Source: Heliopora coerulea (taxonomy: Eukaryota > Cnidaria > Anthozoa > Scleralcyonacea > Helioporidae). From it: 64,000 bases of DNA. Shown here piece by piece: positions 31,118 through 42,500 of this stretch. Numbering within the stretch: the first letter of the stretch is position 1; the number at the start of each line of letters is the position of its first letter. The notes beneath the pieces were generated by a model. That model was given only the letters and a program-made list of their open reading frames with translations. It had not been told where the DNA came from and did not search any database. The position numbers and the translations under genes are program-made. The stretch covers positions 50,015-114,014 of the forward strand of contig JASJOG010000559.1 in the NCBI GenBank assembly GCA_030142905.1, written 5' to 3'.

Positions 31118-31160
31118 CAGTTGACTGTTTCGCCCAATATCAGGACTCATCAGCATGCCT
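31118..31160 (-). ncRNA. Hammerhead-like motif in OTU transposon
   Basis: On -: CTGATGA, stem II GTCC/GGGC around TGATATT, then GAAA with a stem III ACAGT/ACTGT. Stem I is poor, so this is weaker than the others. Confidence 0.35.
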
Positions 31161-31752
31161 AGGAATTACAACTAATAGATAGTTATATACCAATTCCGAC
31201 ATGGACAGCCTCTGAAAGAAGCCGAGAAAGTGAGCCATCTGGTTTTAAGGCGCCAGAAACCCGCCTTCACACCCTACAATTGCAGGGAGTTTGGTTAGAT
31301 ATGGGAGACGTTTTGGAACATTTCGAGGACATGGAATTGCTCAATTTCCCATGTCATTACAGCCTTGATCTAACCCTTTACCCCCCTCCCACTCAGTAAC
31401 AAAAAAATAAACCCTCTGACCCAAAACAAAAGCCCTAAAGAAAATATTGAACATGAAGGCACGCAGAGAAAGCGCACCACAAAGCCATTAAAACATAATT
31501 AATTTCTAACACATCCACGTGATGTTATTAGCTAGTAATAACACCATAAAAAAACAGTAATTTTCACCAAAGGAGTTTATTATACAGTTATGTAATATTT
31601 ATAGCTTTCACGGGTTTGAATCCGCTTCCGCTATATCCATATCGAATGATCATTTCTCATTGTAAAAAGAGGTTGTAAAGACAATATGCTGAAAGTCGTG
31701 GGTTTTTTCCGGATGCTCCGGTTTGCTCCCAATGGGATGTTGACGTAAGGGA

Positions 31753-33255
31753 TTAGGAGTAGCAAGTTCGGCATTGATAACAGATTATTATAGTCCTGAC
31801 GAGGCCAAAGCTGGCTAAAGAGAAATATGTGGAAGATGAACCAAGTGAGGTTGATGGCAGTGATGTGGAAGATGAACCAAGTGAGGTTGATGGCAGTGAT
31901 GTGGAAGATGAACCAAGTGAGGATGATGGCAGTGATGTGGAAGATGAGCCAAGTGAGGATGATGGCAGTGATGTGGAAGATGAACCAAGTGAGGATGATG
32001 GCATTGATGTGGAGGATGAACTAGGTGAGGTTGATGGCAGTGATGTGGTTTGTTTTATAGTATCTAACTTGAAAAATTTTTTAATGCTCTCATCATTTGC
32101 CTTAAGGCTTCTTTTCATTTTGCCCTTGTTTGAAACAAGAATGTGCTTCTGATGTTGTGAACAAAGTAAGGGAACAAAGTGATTGGTTGAAAATTTCTCA
32201 CCAGATTGGACAAACCCCTCATGACAGAACAACACATGAATAATAGGACTGACATCATGTACCTTTCTTGTATTAATGCGAGGAGGGACTACCTGATTAA
32301 ATAGTAGCCTTGGTCTAATATCCCCAGAATCTGGATAGTGAGTGGATATATTATCCCCGATAACAGAAGACAAACCCAAAATGCACAAAAAGGAGGATCA
32401 TGTGTTATCTTGGCAATTAATGATGGCTTCCTTTTTAACTAGTTCCTCAGTCTCAAAACCAGAGTCTAGACATGCAGCTGAGACAGACAAAGGCAAAAGA
32501 TTAACAAAATTGAGGTCAGGATGCTTGCTTGCAGCTGCTTCAAATAATGGATGGTGTGCATAAAACTGAGGATTGAGAAAAAGCTCAATAGAAGTCAAAA
32601 TACGTAAAGTACTCACAACACTGTTGTCCCCAACCAAAAGTATTGACACTGAGCTGTAAAGGCAATTTCCTGTCGCCTGAGACCTATAACAAATGCTTAT
32701 TCAACTTAATTCCGGTGTCATGTGAAATATCACATTGAAAGAAATATTGAAAATTTGAAATTACTATTTCAAGGTCATGGCTTGTCTCGTATTTGCCATT
32801 AGACACATTACACATAAATATGAATAAAATCAATGACTAGCGCATAGAAGACAATATATTCAAATTGCTCGAATTTTTAAAATATGCGTGATGTGATGTC
32901 ACGATGCCATCGAATCACTGTCCAACTCAAACCAAAACAGTGAATATCATGCAATATTTATGTACCTGATTGCCGTTAAAGTGACTCCAGGGGTCTTCAT
33001 ACTGCTCGCCGTGCTCGGTATAAAGAATTCAGCCCCGATGTGGCGATGAAGCTGATTCTTCATCAAACGAGAAGTAAGCTCAGCCGAAGAACACTTCGGT
33101 CTTGAACTTAGTTTCTCACTTAAAATTTTCGCCTGATCTGATAGGTATCCGACGTCGTTGCTCTGAAGAGCAATTTGCACAGCTTCGAAAAGGTTTTCCA
33201 TTGCCTTTTGAATAAAGACGTTTGAATTTCCAAGTATTTCGATATACGAACACAA
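31753..33255 (-). pseudogene. OTU-like cysteine protease gene, two exons, decayed
   Basis: Exon 1 (33255-32947) is a helical region starting near LGNSNVFIQKAMENLF. Exon 2 (from about 32690) opens with GNCLYSSVSILLVGDN, like the OTU active-site DGNCLF/Y motif but with Thr before GNC. It continues RILTSIELFLNPQFYAHHP and, past a TGA near 32395, SSFLCILGLSSVIGDNIS, and ends with the catalytic-His type strand STNHFVPLL. OTU enzymes remove ubiquitin. The C-terminus is a Ser-rich repeat (LPSSSLGSSSTS units) encoded by the minisatellite, ending at 31753. The TGA, and the frame needed at the exon start, imply decay. Related C-terminal motif at 22770-23051. Confidence 0.6.
31827..32047. repeat. 36-bp minisatellite, six copies, coding on both strands
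   Basis: Unit gatgtggaagatgaaccaag plus tgaggttgatggcagt, 12 codons long. On - it encodes the Ser-rich tail of the OTU-like protein; on + the same DNA is open as acidic DVEDEPSEVDGS repeats. Confidence 0.92.
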
Positions 33256-33465
33256 AGAAAGAACAATATACTCAAAGTCAACCGCTCACGTTGTCGGCGA
33301 AAGATGAGTCATGACCGGGGCAAGAAAATAAACCAATAAAATGCTATGTAAGGTTGGCGTCTTATTACTTTGACCAATAGAGAAATGCGTCTTAAAGGCA
33401 AAATCATGTAGGCTAAGCCGCCTGATGTGGCAAAATACCCCAAATTTGGGCACAAACCGGTCAGA

Positions 33466-33620
33466 ATCCATGGTAACCTCACATCGAGCCAATCACAGGC
33501 ATTAGATTTGCAGGGTAAGGCCCGCCAAACCGGTCAAAACACTTTGCATCCCATGGTAACCTCACATCTAGCCAATCACATGCATTAGAATTATAGGGTA
33601 AAGCCCGCCAAACCGGTCAT
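33466..33620. repeat. Tandem duplication, unit about 81 bp
   Basis: ccatggtaacctcacatc ... cccgccaaaccggtca occurs twice in succession with a few changes. Confidence 0.85.
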
Positions 33621-33861
33621 AAAGACCGCTGAAATGCTGCATGATGATTGCACTGCTGCCACTGCATAAAATGGGTTATAATAAAAACTGGAATCGACAA
33701 CCGTAGGGAAGTCAGGTTTAAGTACGCAACTGACCGCATAATATGATTTAACTGGATTGATATCCTAAATTTATCAGGTTTCGAAAACATACGTGCAGCA
33801 GTTGACCGGTTTGACCTACGCTAAATCCGCGCCTGTCATGGCCCTCCTCTAAATACGCTAG

Positions 33862-34934
33862 TAGGCTTGTACAGATTGTGCTACGAAAATGCTGAAATTG
33901 TGCTCTAAAAATACTCAAAAGTTGCACAAAAGTTGCTCGAAAATTGAAAAAGTTGCTCCTTAAAATGTGAAAAGTTGCTCACAAAAAAAGAGCGCAAAGC
34001 AAGATATAACCTATTTTAAACTGCCTCTACTCGATCTAGCAAAATTTTAATTGTGTAACAGTTGCTCATGCTACCCCATTCATTGGGCTGGACGAAGGAA
34101 TGGACGAAGGAATGGACGAAGGAATGGACGAAGGTCATCAATTTTCGATAGTGGTATTCCAGCACTAAGGAAACACTCTACCAACTCAAAGCAAAACACT
34201 CTCATTTCTTGAGGAAGTGTAGAACCACTCATTTTAAGCTTGTCTTGCTTTTTCAAACACTGCACGATGGATTGGTTTTCTTTTTTGCTTTTCGCAATAC
34301 TATCCACTCCGCTTAGATGCTTTCTTGATTTAACATGTTTTTCAATAGAGCTTTTCTTCAGAGAAAGAATTTCACTGCATGCATTACATCTTAATTTTCC
34401 TTCTACAACAGCCAAATGTTGTTTAGGAAAGTCTTTCAATCTATCCCAAGCACACGTCTTACTTTTTATTCTTGTAGCTTCGATACCTCCCAGTCCTTGC
34501 TGTCTGTATTTTCCGCTGTTCACATTTAATTTTCGTTTCCGACTTATTGCAGCACTTTCAGGAACCTTAAACCTTGCTCCAGCATTTACTGCCTCAGCAA
34601 TGGGATCATTTCCAGGTACAATTTTCTGATCGTCTTCGTCTTGATCTGCCATAGTTAGGAACTTCAAATTCAAAATGGTTCCTCTACTAACTTAAGCTAA
34701 ATGGAATATCCGCTGGAATGGTGGATGGCTGGCTCAGTTGTTTACTGTCGGGACTCGGGCTGAATTCAGTACAATACAAAACACGTTCTTCACTTCTTCC
34801 CTAGTTTTCACTAAAAATTTCAAAAAATTATGCTTTTGCCGGAGAAAATTGCTTGAAGTTGCTGGGCACATAAAAAGTTGCTCCAAACACAATAAGTTGC
34901 CAAAAAGTTGCCGAGCACAATCTGTACAAGTCTA
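33862..34934. mobile_element. hAT-type DNA transposon, internally deleted, 1073 bp
   Basis: 8-bp duplication TACGCTAG (33854-33861 and 34935-34942). 21-bp terminal repeats taggcttgtacagattgtgct and, inverted, tagacttgtacagattgtgct, one mismatch. Subterminal aaaagttgctc words occur in both halves in inverse orientation. The length and single truncated ORF indicate a deletion derivative. Confidence 0.9.
34080..34652 (-). CDS. Truncated hAT transposase N-terminus with C2H2/BED-type finger
   Basis: Start at ATG 34652 (MADQDEDDQKIVPG); a GTG/TTG extension to 34673 is ignored. A basic stretch is followed by a zinc finger, LRCNACSEILSLKKSSIEKH then KSRKHLSG (C-x2-C ... H-x5-H), the DNA-binding part of hAT transposases. 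No catalytic domain follows; the frame ends in three or four PFLR repeats made by a 12-bp tandem repeat (ggacgaaggaat). It could act as a DNA-binding repressor, but that is speculation. Confidence 0.7.
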   Translation of the reverse strand: MADQDEDDQKIVPGNDPIAEAVNAGARFKVPESAAISRKRKLNVNSGKYRQQGLGGIEATRIKSKTCAWDRLKDFPKQHLAVVEGKLRCNACSEILSLKKSSIEKHVKSRKHLSGVDSIAKSKKENQSIVQCLKKQDKLKMSGSTLPQEMRVFCFELVECFLSAGIPLSKIDDLRPFLRPFLRPFLRPAQ

Positions 34935-34942
34935 TACGCTAG

Positions 34943-35471
34943 TGCCTTCGTATCAAGCAGATAATGGTTGTCTGTCATGTACTTCAGGTTGTCCACGTGG
35001 TCAGTCTGATTAATCCAACGAGTGATCTGGCTCTCATTTCTTGCTAAGCCCGTCGAGCAACCGTCTGAACCATTAGCTTACCAAGCTTCTATAAAACTGA
35101 GCTGATCGAGGACACCAAAAGTGTCCCCAAACTGACGTCGGTTTATAAGTCCTTATGTACTTGGCAGCTATGCTCTCACTTCCTGTTGCTACGAATTCTT
35201 GAGATTCTGGGATGAAAATTCCCTAGATTGGGCAGAATTTCCTTGAAATTGTGATGGATTCTTTTTTTTGCGGGTAAGAAATGCCCAGCAGAGCTTTAAG
35301 TAATAAAAAAATTCAGTTTTAAATGAAATAGAACCTTAATTCGTAAAAATACTGTACATATATCACTGAATCACTGATCTCTAAAAAAGACCGGATCGAG
35401 CAACCTGGCTTAAACACGGAGCGATCCCATAAGAAGAGGCTGAGTTTCTCAGCCTGTCAATTATGATTAAC
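34943..35471. other. Intergenic DNA, nothing recognised
   Basis: No gene, repeat structure or RNA seen between the hAT element and the second repeat block. Confidence 0.5.
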
Positions 35472-36385
35472 GAAAGGTCGCATGTTATTGGTCAATTCAG
35501 TTCAGACTAATTTCCGGTCGACGAATATCACGTTCAATTGAGGAGAATATAGGAGATGAATTTGTTTGCAACGACGTTGCTGCCTGGATAGTATTTTGCG
35601 CCTGTTGGCCATTTGAACTGTTTTGACTGAGCCAACAATCCAAGAGCAATTTCATCACTTCAATATTTCCTGCCGGTTTTCCGTTGGACAGTAACTGATT
35701 CCTCACGGTGTTGATCTTTTTACGTACTTCTACCAAGCGCCCTTCCTCATCGCGTTTCACTTCCATTTTGAAGCCGTAGTAGGCCTTGCTCTCTTTAATT
35801 GGACTTTTATTCTTCTGGTAGTAGGCTTTGTTGCGATCATACTTCCTAAGCCCCGCAGAAAGCGGAGTTGTGCTTTGCGCAGAGGTAGAAGTCCGAGCTG
35901 TTGGATGAGAGCAACCGAGCATATTTGCCACAAATGAATTTGAAAGTGGCGCCAGTTTTTGTTTTTATATTTATAATATTACAAGCTTCAAGTATGTGCC
36001 AAAAAGAATACAGTTGGCTATGACACATCGCGGACGTAATAAAATGTGAACCGTGCCCGAACACTGCGCGGGTAGAATGACTGTAAGTGAATGATACACA
36101 GGACGTCTCGAATGATTATAATACGACGTATAACAACCAGAAAAATCAGTAAATGTGGCATGTTCAGCCATTTACTGCTTTAATATGTTGTTTAGCTTTA
36201 TTTTAAAAACACAATTTTTTAATTTCCGTAAGCTTTAGGCTCTAGGACACGCTTGTGGAGCTCTACACTGTCCAGTTTAGTCACGCTTCAAAGTGTCCGC
36301 CATTTTGAAACATGCAACCGCCATACGAAGCCAGAAATGTGGGAGGAGCTTACCCTTTTATAGCATCGTTCCGTGTTTAAAGCAT
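35472..36385 (-). repeat. Repeat block copy 2 with unknown ORF
   Basis: Homologous to 21244-22119. On - there is a TATA-like ctataaaaggg at about 36354-36364, then an ATGGCGG leader. The block ends about 100 bp before the CTR9 start codon, so its promoter points away from CTR9. Confidence 0.85.
35497..35922 (-). CDS. Unrecognised ORF, second copy
   Basis: About 141 residues from ATG 35922 (a GTG extension to 35931 is ignored). Closely similar to the ORF at 21255-21692; changes include AIKES to PIKES and DEGGR to DEEGR. Same Ser/Thr-rich start and basic helical middle. Function unknown. Confidence 0.45.
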   Translation of the reverse strand: MLGCSHPTARTSTSAQSTTPLSAGLRKYDRNKAYYQKNKSPIKESKAYYGFKMEVKRDEEGRLVEVRKKINTVRNQLLSNGKPAGNIEVMKLLLDCWLSQNSSNGQQAQNTIQAATSLQTNSSPIFSSIERDIRRPEISLN

Positions 36386-36486
36386 AGAGATTTTTAGAAC
36401 GGAAAAAAAATTTGCGGTACGTTCAGGGGGTGAAGGAAGGTAGATGTGTGGTAGAGGCCTGGAGCGAAAAGTAAGTACTAAGAAAG

Positions 36487-36528
36487 ATGGCGACCTCAGT
36501 GGAGATACCATTGAGAGACACGGACGAA
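36487..36528 (+). CDS. CTR9: CTR9 exon 1
   Basis: 14 codons from [20 protein letters not shown], then donor gtatgt. Confidence 0.9.
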
Positions 36529-39500
36529 GTATGTGCTGTAGCTTATTTCTCTCCTATGTAACTTTGAGTCGATGACTTGTTCTTCTAAAATGGTGGGCTA
36601 TCCTGCATTTTAGCGTCGGATTGTATTTGGGAAATAAAATAGCGTCGGATTCATTTTGTGAAGAGCGCTGGATTAAAACATATTAGAGTTAGGGTTAGGG
36701 TTAGGGTTATATATAAAATGAATCCGGCGCTATTAAAATGAACCCGGCGCTCTTCATAAAATGAATTCGACGCTATTTTATTTCCCAAATACAATCCGAC
36801 GCTAAAATACAGGATTGCCAAATAGTGATGGTTTTTTAATATGTATATTCTTTACAAGGTCATAGAACTGCAGTTTGATCAATTACCTGAAGGGGAAGAA
36901 GTTCTGAGTATTCTAAAACAAGAGAATGCTCAGCTCAAAATATGGAATGTTTTGGCAGTAAGTTGGACTATTTCTCTGACGTAATAATATTTAGCAGTTA
37001 TGACATAATGTGGACATTGAAACAGAATAGGTTTAGAAAGTTTAGGAGTTTCGAAACTCTACCCAGATCTTTTATAATTTTACTCTGGCGGACACCAGGT
37101 AAATTAGATCAATTAAAGTATCCAACTCCCAATGTTCTTTGGGTCAGTTACTACAGTTGAGTTAGGCATTGTATTCTACAGCCCCCACCATTTGGTTGTT
37201 AAACCTACTGATTATATTAATTCAATATTGTTAGAGTATCAAGTCCATGACATAAATGTAATAGGTTGTTGTTTGAAATTGACTTATATGTATTTGTTGA
37301 ATCCCAAGAAACCGGTTTGATTACGGCTTATTTTTTAAAGTTTCTATGTTATAAATATTAGCTGTATTGCTATATCTGTGTCAACTTTGTCATTTGCATT
37401 TTTGTCTGGTGTTGTGAAAGTGACATCTTAAAAAGCATTTGATGTAGTCAATCATCAAATTCTCTTGCAGGAAATGAAGCTATACCAAATTAGTACCTCA
37501 GATATCATGGTTTAAATTGTACCTTACAAATAGAAATCAATTTGTTTCTATTAAATCAAAACAATCATCTTCTCTCTGCATCAAGCAAGGCGTTCCTCAA
37601 GGATCTGTGCTTGGTCCAGTTTTGTTTATGTTGTTTGTGAATGATATTCCTTTATATGTTAAAATATGTCTATTGACATTTTTGCTGATGGCATTACCCT
37701 ATCTCAAAGTGCAAACAGGGCAGATCCCTCCTCTATGCTCCAGAGCACAACAACAACATAACTGCTTCAAACAAATGGTCTTGAAAACACCAAATGTGTA
37801 TCAATGCAGAAAAAACAAAAGCTATGATGGTGACTGGTAGGTGTCTTGGGAAAAAAATGACACCAGACTCAAAAATTATGAATATCCAAATCGAGGATAT
37901 ACCAATGAATCAAGTACAAAGTCAAAAACTTCTCAGTGTTATATAAAACAAAACATAATCTGAAGATCAGTATCTTGAGAAATCCAAGATATGGATTGAA
38001 ACAAGACGAGAAATGAGTTTGTGATAATTCGATTTTATTACAAAAACATCATCAGACTAACTAATTACATCAAATATGCAGTGTCCTATATAAGGTCTAC
38101 TGTTTGAGAAATGTGAGAGCTTGGATGTATTAATGTAGATGAATGATCTTCAAGCTCGATACTCAGAAAATGATTTCTGAGCCCCAGATGGAGATTGAAC
38201 CTGTAACCTTCTGATGACTGGTTAGACGCTCTAACCATTGAGCTACTGAGACTCAGATGGTGAGCTAAGGTGCAAATTCAATATATATGTGCAACCTAAG
38301 TGGAAGCCACTATATAACTGCTTCAACTAACTGCTTCAATCATTATTAATGTATAGTGGCTTTCACTTAGGTCGCACATATATATCGAATTTGCACCTTA
38401 GCTCACCATCTGAGTCTTGGTAGCTCAATGGTTAGAGCGTCTAACCGGTCATCAGAAGGTTGCAGGTTCGATCCCCATCTGGGGCTCAGAAATCATTTTC
38501 TGAGTATCGAACTTGAAGATCATTCATCTACCATAAGGTCTACTGTGACATCATACAGAAGGAATTCACATCTGAGCTGACAGCAACTGACAAGGAGTGA
38601 TTTATGTGGAAGTGTGTGGGTGTTGTGACATGAAGAAAGACAACCAACTGAGAACATTAAAGAAAAAGCATTAGTTCTTTGCTGGCTTTGAGACCTGTAT
38701 TCAGCCCAGGTGACTTATGTTTAATATAAAGAGCTTCAAGAAGTAAAAGAAAGTTAGATGTTTGAGAATTGGGAGAGTGAACAATTCGAGAGTTATTTGC
38801 CTTAACAACAAAACAACTGACTCAGACGACGTTTCTATCTTTATTTTTAATCTAATGTTCTCAGTTGGTCACCTTTCTTCATGTCACAACACCCACACGC
38901 TTCCACATAAATCACTCCTTGTCAGTTGCTGTCAGCTCAGATGTGAATTCCTTCCATATGATGTCACAGTAGACCTTATATAGGACACTGAGTATTTGAT
39001 GTAATTAGTTAGTCTGATGATGATTTTGTAATAAAATCGAAATATCACAAACTAATTTCTCGTCTTGTTTCAATCCATATCTTGGATTTCTCAAGATGCT
39101 GATTTTTGGATTATGTTTTGTTTTATATTTTTTGAAATTGTTGACTGGTATTGTTTTTTTTTCTCAGTGTTATTCTTGACGAAAACCTGAATTATGAGGC
39201 TCATATTGACAAATTATGTAAGACATTATCAAATTGACTGGGACTTCTTTGTTGTATAAGTCCATATCTGGGCCAAAAGCAAAGAGAAATCTATTATAAT
39301 GGTATATATAAATAATAAAGCCAACTTATATGTATGGAAGTGTAATATGGTCTGGCAGTAACAGTAAGAACATGTATAGAGTTCTGAAACTGCAAAAAAA
39401 GAGCTGCCAGGATTGTTCTCAAAGCTGAATGAACTACTCCATCTGTACTCTTATTTAACAAGTTAAATTGGTTTCCTATTTCTAAAGATGTAGAAATTAT

Positions 39501-42500
39501 GAGATGTGTTTTAGCTTTTAAATATATAAATAATGAAACCCCACACTATATTGATTCTTTTCTTACTTGAAACTCTGATGTACATAGCAGAAATACTTGT
39601 TTTTGTAATTTAAATTTTTTGTGTCCATGATTTAATCATGAAACTGAAGGTGGAAGAACATATACTGTAAGGACAATTAGAGACTGGAATTTGGTAGAAA
39701 CAAACATTAAGAAATCAAAGTCGGTTGCTAGTTTTAAATGGAACCTTTTTAAGTATTGTCTAGATCTTCAAAAATCATTTTTATCTTTTTAATTAGTTTT
39801 CACTTCATGTAATTGATGCAAAAAAACTCAGTTGATCAATGAGTAATCAGACCAACTGTGCATAACTAACTTTCAGCTCATAAATACTGAAGAGTGAATG
39901 AGCAACAATTTTATCCTTCCACAAAGAGATGTAGTGAACTGATCATGAAATTAACCATTTACATAAGCTGATTATTTTAAAACTGATTAAAAGAAATAAT
40001 TAGTATATTCTAATTCTCAAAACTAGTCACAAATTTGATGGAAATAAAAAACTGAGGCTAGTCTTTATTCAGACAATCATATACAGGTTTTGTCCAGGCT
40101 TTGTCATGATAGCCATGTGATCAATTGTATATATCTTGTTACATACCTACAGTAGAACTATGGTATGTCTGTAATGAATTACACACTTTGGGAGCTTGCA
40201 GTGGTTGATTCAGGTTGATTTGAACATTGGTACCCATATACCAATTTTGGGGAAGTCAAATTTGGGTGCCCAAATTTAAGTATCCACACTTGCATGAAAA
40301 AACTGTTGTGTGCAAAAAATCACATACGTGGAGCTCTCAACTAGAGTGTAAACTTTGAGACTGTACATTTTCCTTTGTGGTAGGACTTGTGTTGAACTGA
40401 TAAAGAGCTCTTGCAAAGAATGTTTCTGCTTATCCAGCAACAGCATGCAAGGTAGTTTCTTTTTTGTGCATCATTGTATAAAACTATCAATCTGGGTTTC
40501 TATAAAGGTGACAAGTGACAACCAAAGGAAATTGAGTCAAGCTAACAGCATTGTTATCTTATGGAAAATCCAATATTTAATCTGAATTAGAGAGTGCAAG
40601 TTAATAGCACTTATGACTCTAATAATTATGTTATTTCTGTATGCTCTTGTTTTAATTTGTTAACAGAAACTTTTTGGTTAAAACAAGGCACTTTAAAACA
40701 CTTCAATATTCATAATTTGAAGTTGTTTTTTTGTAGATGCAGTGTACTATTTTATAAATCATCCACTACCTGTCATTTAGTTTCTTTTTGAGTGTACAAA
40801 GTTTGGAAATCCAAATACATACATATTAGACTTGCATCATTTAACAAGCATCACTTGAGGAATGCATGAGCTTTTCCACACACAAGATGATATCCAAATG
40901 AAAAAGACTTATGTAAAAAAGAAATTCAAAGTATCAACCTTTTAATAACGTTCTTAAAATCTATGAAGAAGTATTAGATGATACAAACATTCAATATCTG
41001 TCCTAGAATAAGATACTAATGCTACTAAATCTTTTTAACTACTTGGCTGTGCCATTGGGCTAAATGTGCCATATGTACAATGTATGGTGGTGGTTTGTAA
41101 TGTGATTAAGCAGAATATTTCTTGTGGCAAAACAACATTGTCAATTGATATGCATGACCAAGCCATTATTTGCAGGCAGTTATTTGTAGGAAATTTAGCC
41201 ACCTATCAACCAATCAGAGTGTTAAGAAAAATAAATCAAGTAATAGTAATTATGATCCCCAAAAGATAGGTTATGCAAGGTACCTCCTGTTACTGATTAC
41301 ATTGTTGTGCTGATGAAGAATGTTGATGCCAAAGCTTGTTCGGTGCAGTTCTGTAATGCAAATTATCAATGGGTTGCTCAGCCATAACTATATACGTATT
41401 GTAATATACCTTTGTATTGTATCTTGCTGTGAAATATACCACACTCAATAGAAAGCTGAATAGCATTAAACAGATAATTAGGGAAAAGAAAGTTATATCA
41501 TATTTGTATATAACATTTTACATTATAGAGCATTAATATGTTTACTCACACATTACAAAAACATTCCATTTACTTAAAACAGTTTATTTTTTGTGTAGAA
41601 ATTTTGTGTAAATCACTTTTTGTCAACGTAAATGTATCCAGTAAACCTGTTTTCAAATGTAAACAATTTCTTGGTGATTAAAGTATGGATAAAAATAGAA
41701 CATAAAATATCTTCATGGTTTGGGTGCTCTTTGGTCAAGTGATAGTATTTTTTCATGGCAACACATTTGGTTACATGCATAATATTAGTGTAGAAATGAA
41801 AAATCTGGAAGCTATTTAAACTTGCAAAACTGCCATTGTTTGGTTATGAGGGAGACTGGAAAACTATCCTGTGTTTAACAGTTTGGAAGGTAACCTTGTT
41901 TTGTAATTAAACCACTTTCTATGGAAATCAACTGACACATTACAGTCAATTCCAAATGATATTCTAATTCATTCTGGTTGTGGATTGGATATTTTGAGAA
42001 TGCAAAAATGCTCAGGGTAGTGACACCTGGGTGATAGGGGGTTGAAAAATAGAAATTGTTTTTGACACCACAACATCCAACCACAAGGACATTGGGAAGA
42101 GTAAATAAGTTCAATTGATTAGATATGTTTACTGAAGACAATCGTACTGGTTAAGTGGAAGCTTCCTAAGCAACAATGGGCTGTGTACATGCATTAAATG
42201 GCAATATTTGTTATTGTTACTCAGCTGCTGTAGTTCAAATGGTTGAAATAATGTATGCTTCACATCAGCTTAATGTTCATATAATTATGTGAAATCACAA
42301 GATTCAATGTTTTAAAGGTTTGATGACTGTTTTTCATTTTAGATTCAATATTTCAAGGAAGGGAGAACTGGGGATTTTGTTAAGTTACTGGAAACTGCAA
42401 AGACAGGTTAGTTTAATTATTTAAGTAAATTTATTTAATGGTTATATGATTGCATTAAAGTGTGTACAGGATACCACAGGAATGTGATATAATGTACCAG

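Larger units (their letters stand above)
30963..33835. mobile_element. DNA transposon, 8-bp duplication TCATGGCC, carrying OTU-like gene
   Basis: TCATGGCC flanks both ends (30955-30962 and 33836-33843). Ends are caggcgcggat and its inverse atccgcgcctg. An 8-bp duplication and CAGG-type ends fit hAT-like elements. Inside: a hammerhead-like motif, an OTU-like gene on -, a 36-bp minisatellite and an 81-bp tandem duplication (33466-33620). No transposase recognised. Confidence 0.75.
37943..39170. mobile_element. Palindromic, hammerhead-bearing insertion with tRNA-like pair
   Basis: A 13-bp target duplication TTCTCAGTGTTAT (37930-37942 and 39171-39183) interrupts the LINE. The outer ~165 bp are inverted repeats (ataaaacaaaacataat ... 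aggtctac), each holding a hammerhead-like motif in outward-related orientation. The middle holds two mirror tRNA-like sequences and another inverted block (about 38545-38660 against 38870-38985). No convincing ORF. The structure resembles a non-autonomous Penelope-type or retrozyme-type element (inference). Confidence 0.7.
37425..39795 (+). pseudogene. LINE (L2/CR1-like) reverse transcriptase remnant in CTR9 intron 2
   Basis: Reads [20 protein letters not shown], then [14 protein letters not shown] and the RT hallmark [20 protein letters not shown], and a degraded ADD region. After the insertion at 37943-39170 it resumes with [18 protein letters not shown] and [20 protein letters not shown], and ends [20 protein letters not shown]. 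Many stops and shifts; 5'-truncated. Non-functional. Confidence 0.85.

Noticed and set aside
31827..32047. 36-bp direct repeats as CRISPR
   Set aside because: Units are contiguous with no spacers, in a eukaryotic genome.
31829..32152. Acidic + strand ORF of DVEDEPSEVDGS repeats as a gene
   Set aside because: Opposite-strand reading of the minisatellite that belongs to the OTU-like gene; no other coding sign on +.
36685..36706. TTAGGG repeats as telomeric DNA
   Set aside because: Only about three units, inside a palindromic repeat in a gene intron.
38411..38488. Functional tRNA gene
   Set aside because: C at the position of U33, imperfect anticodon stem and presence of mirror and diverged copies point to a SINE.
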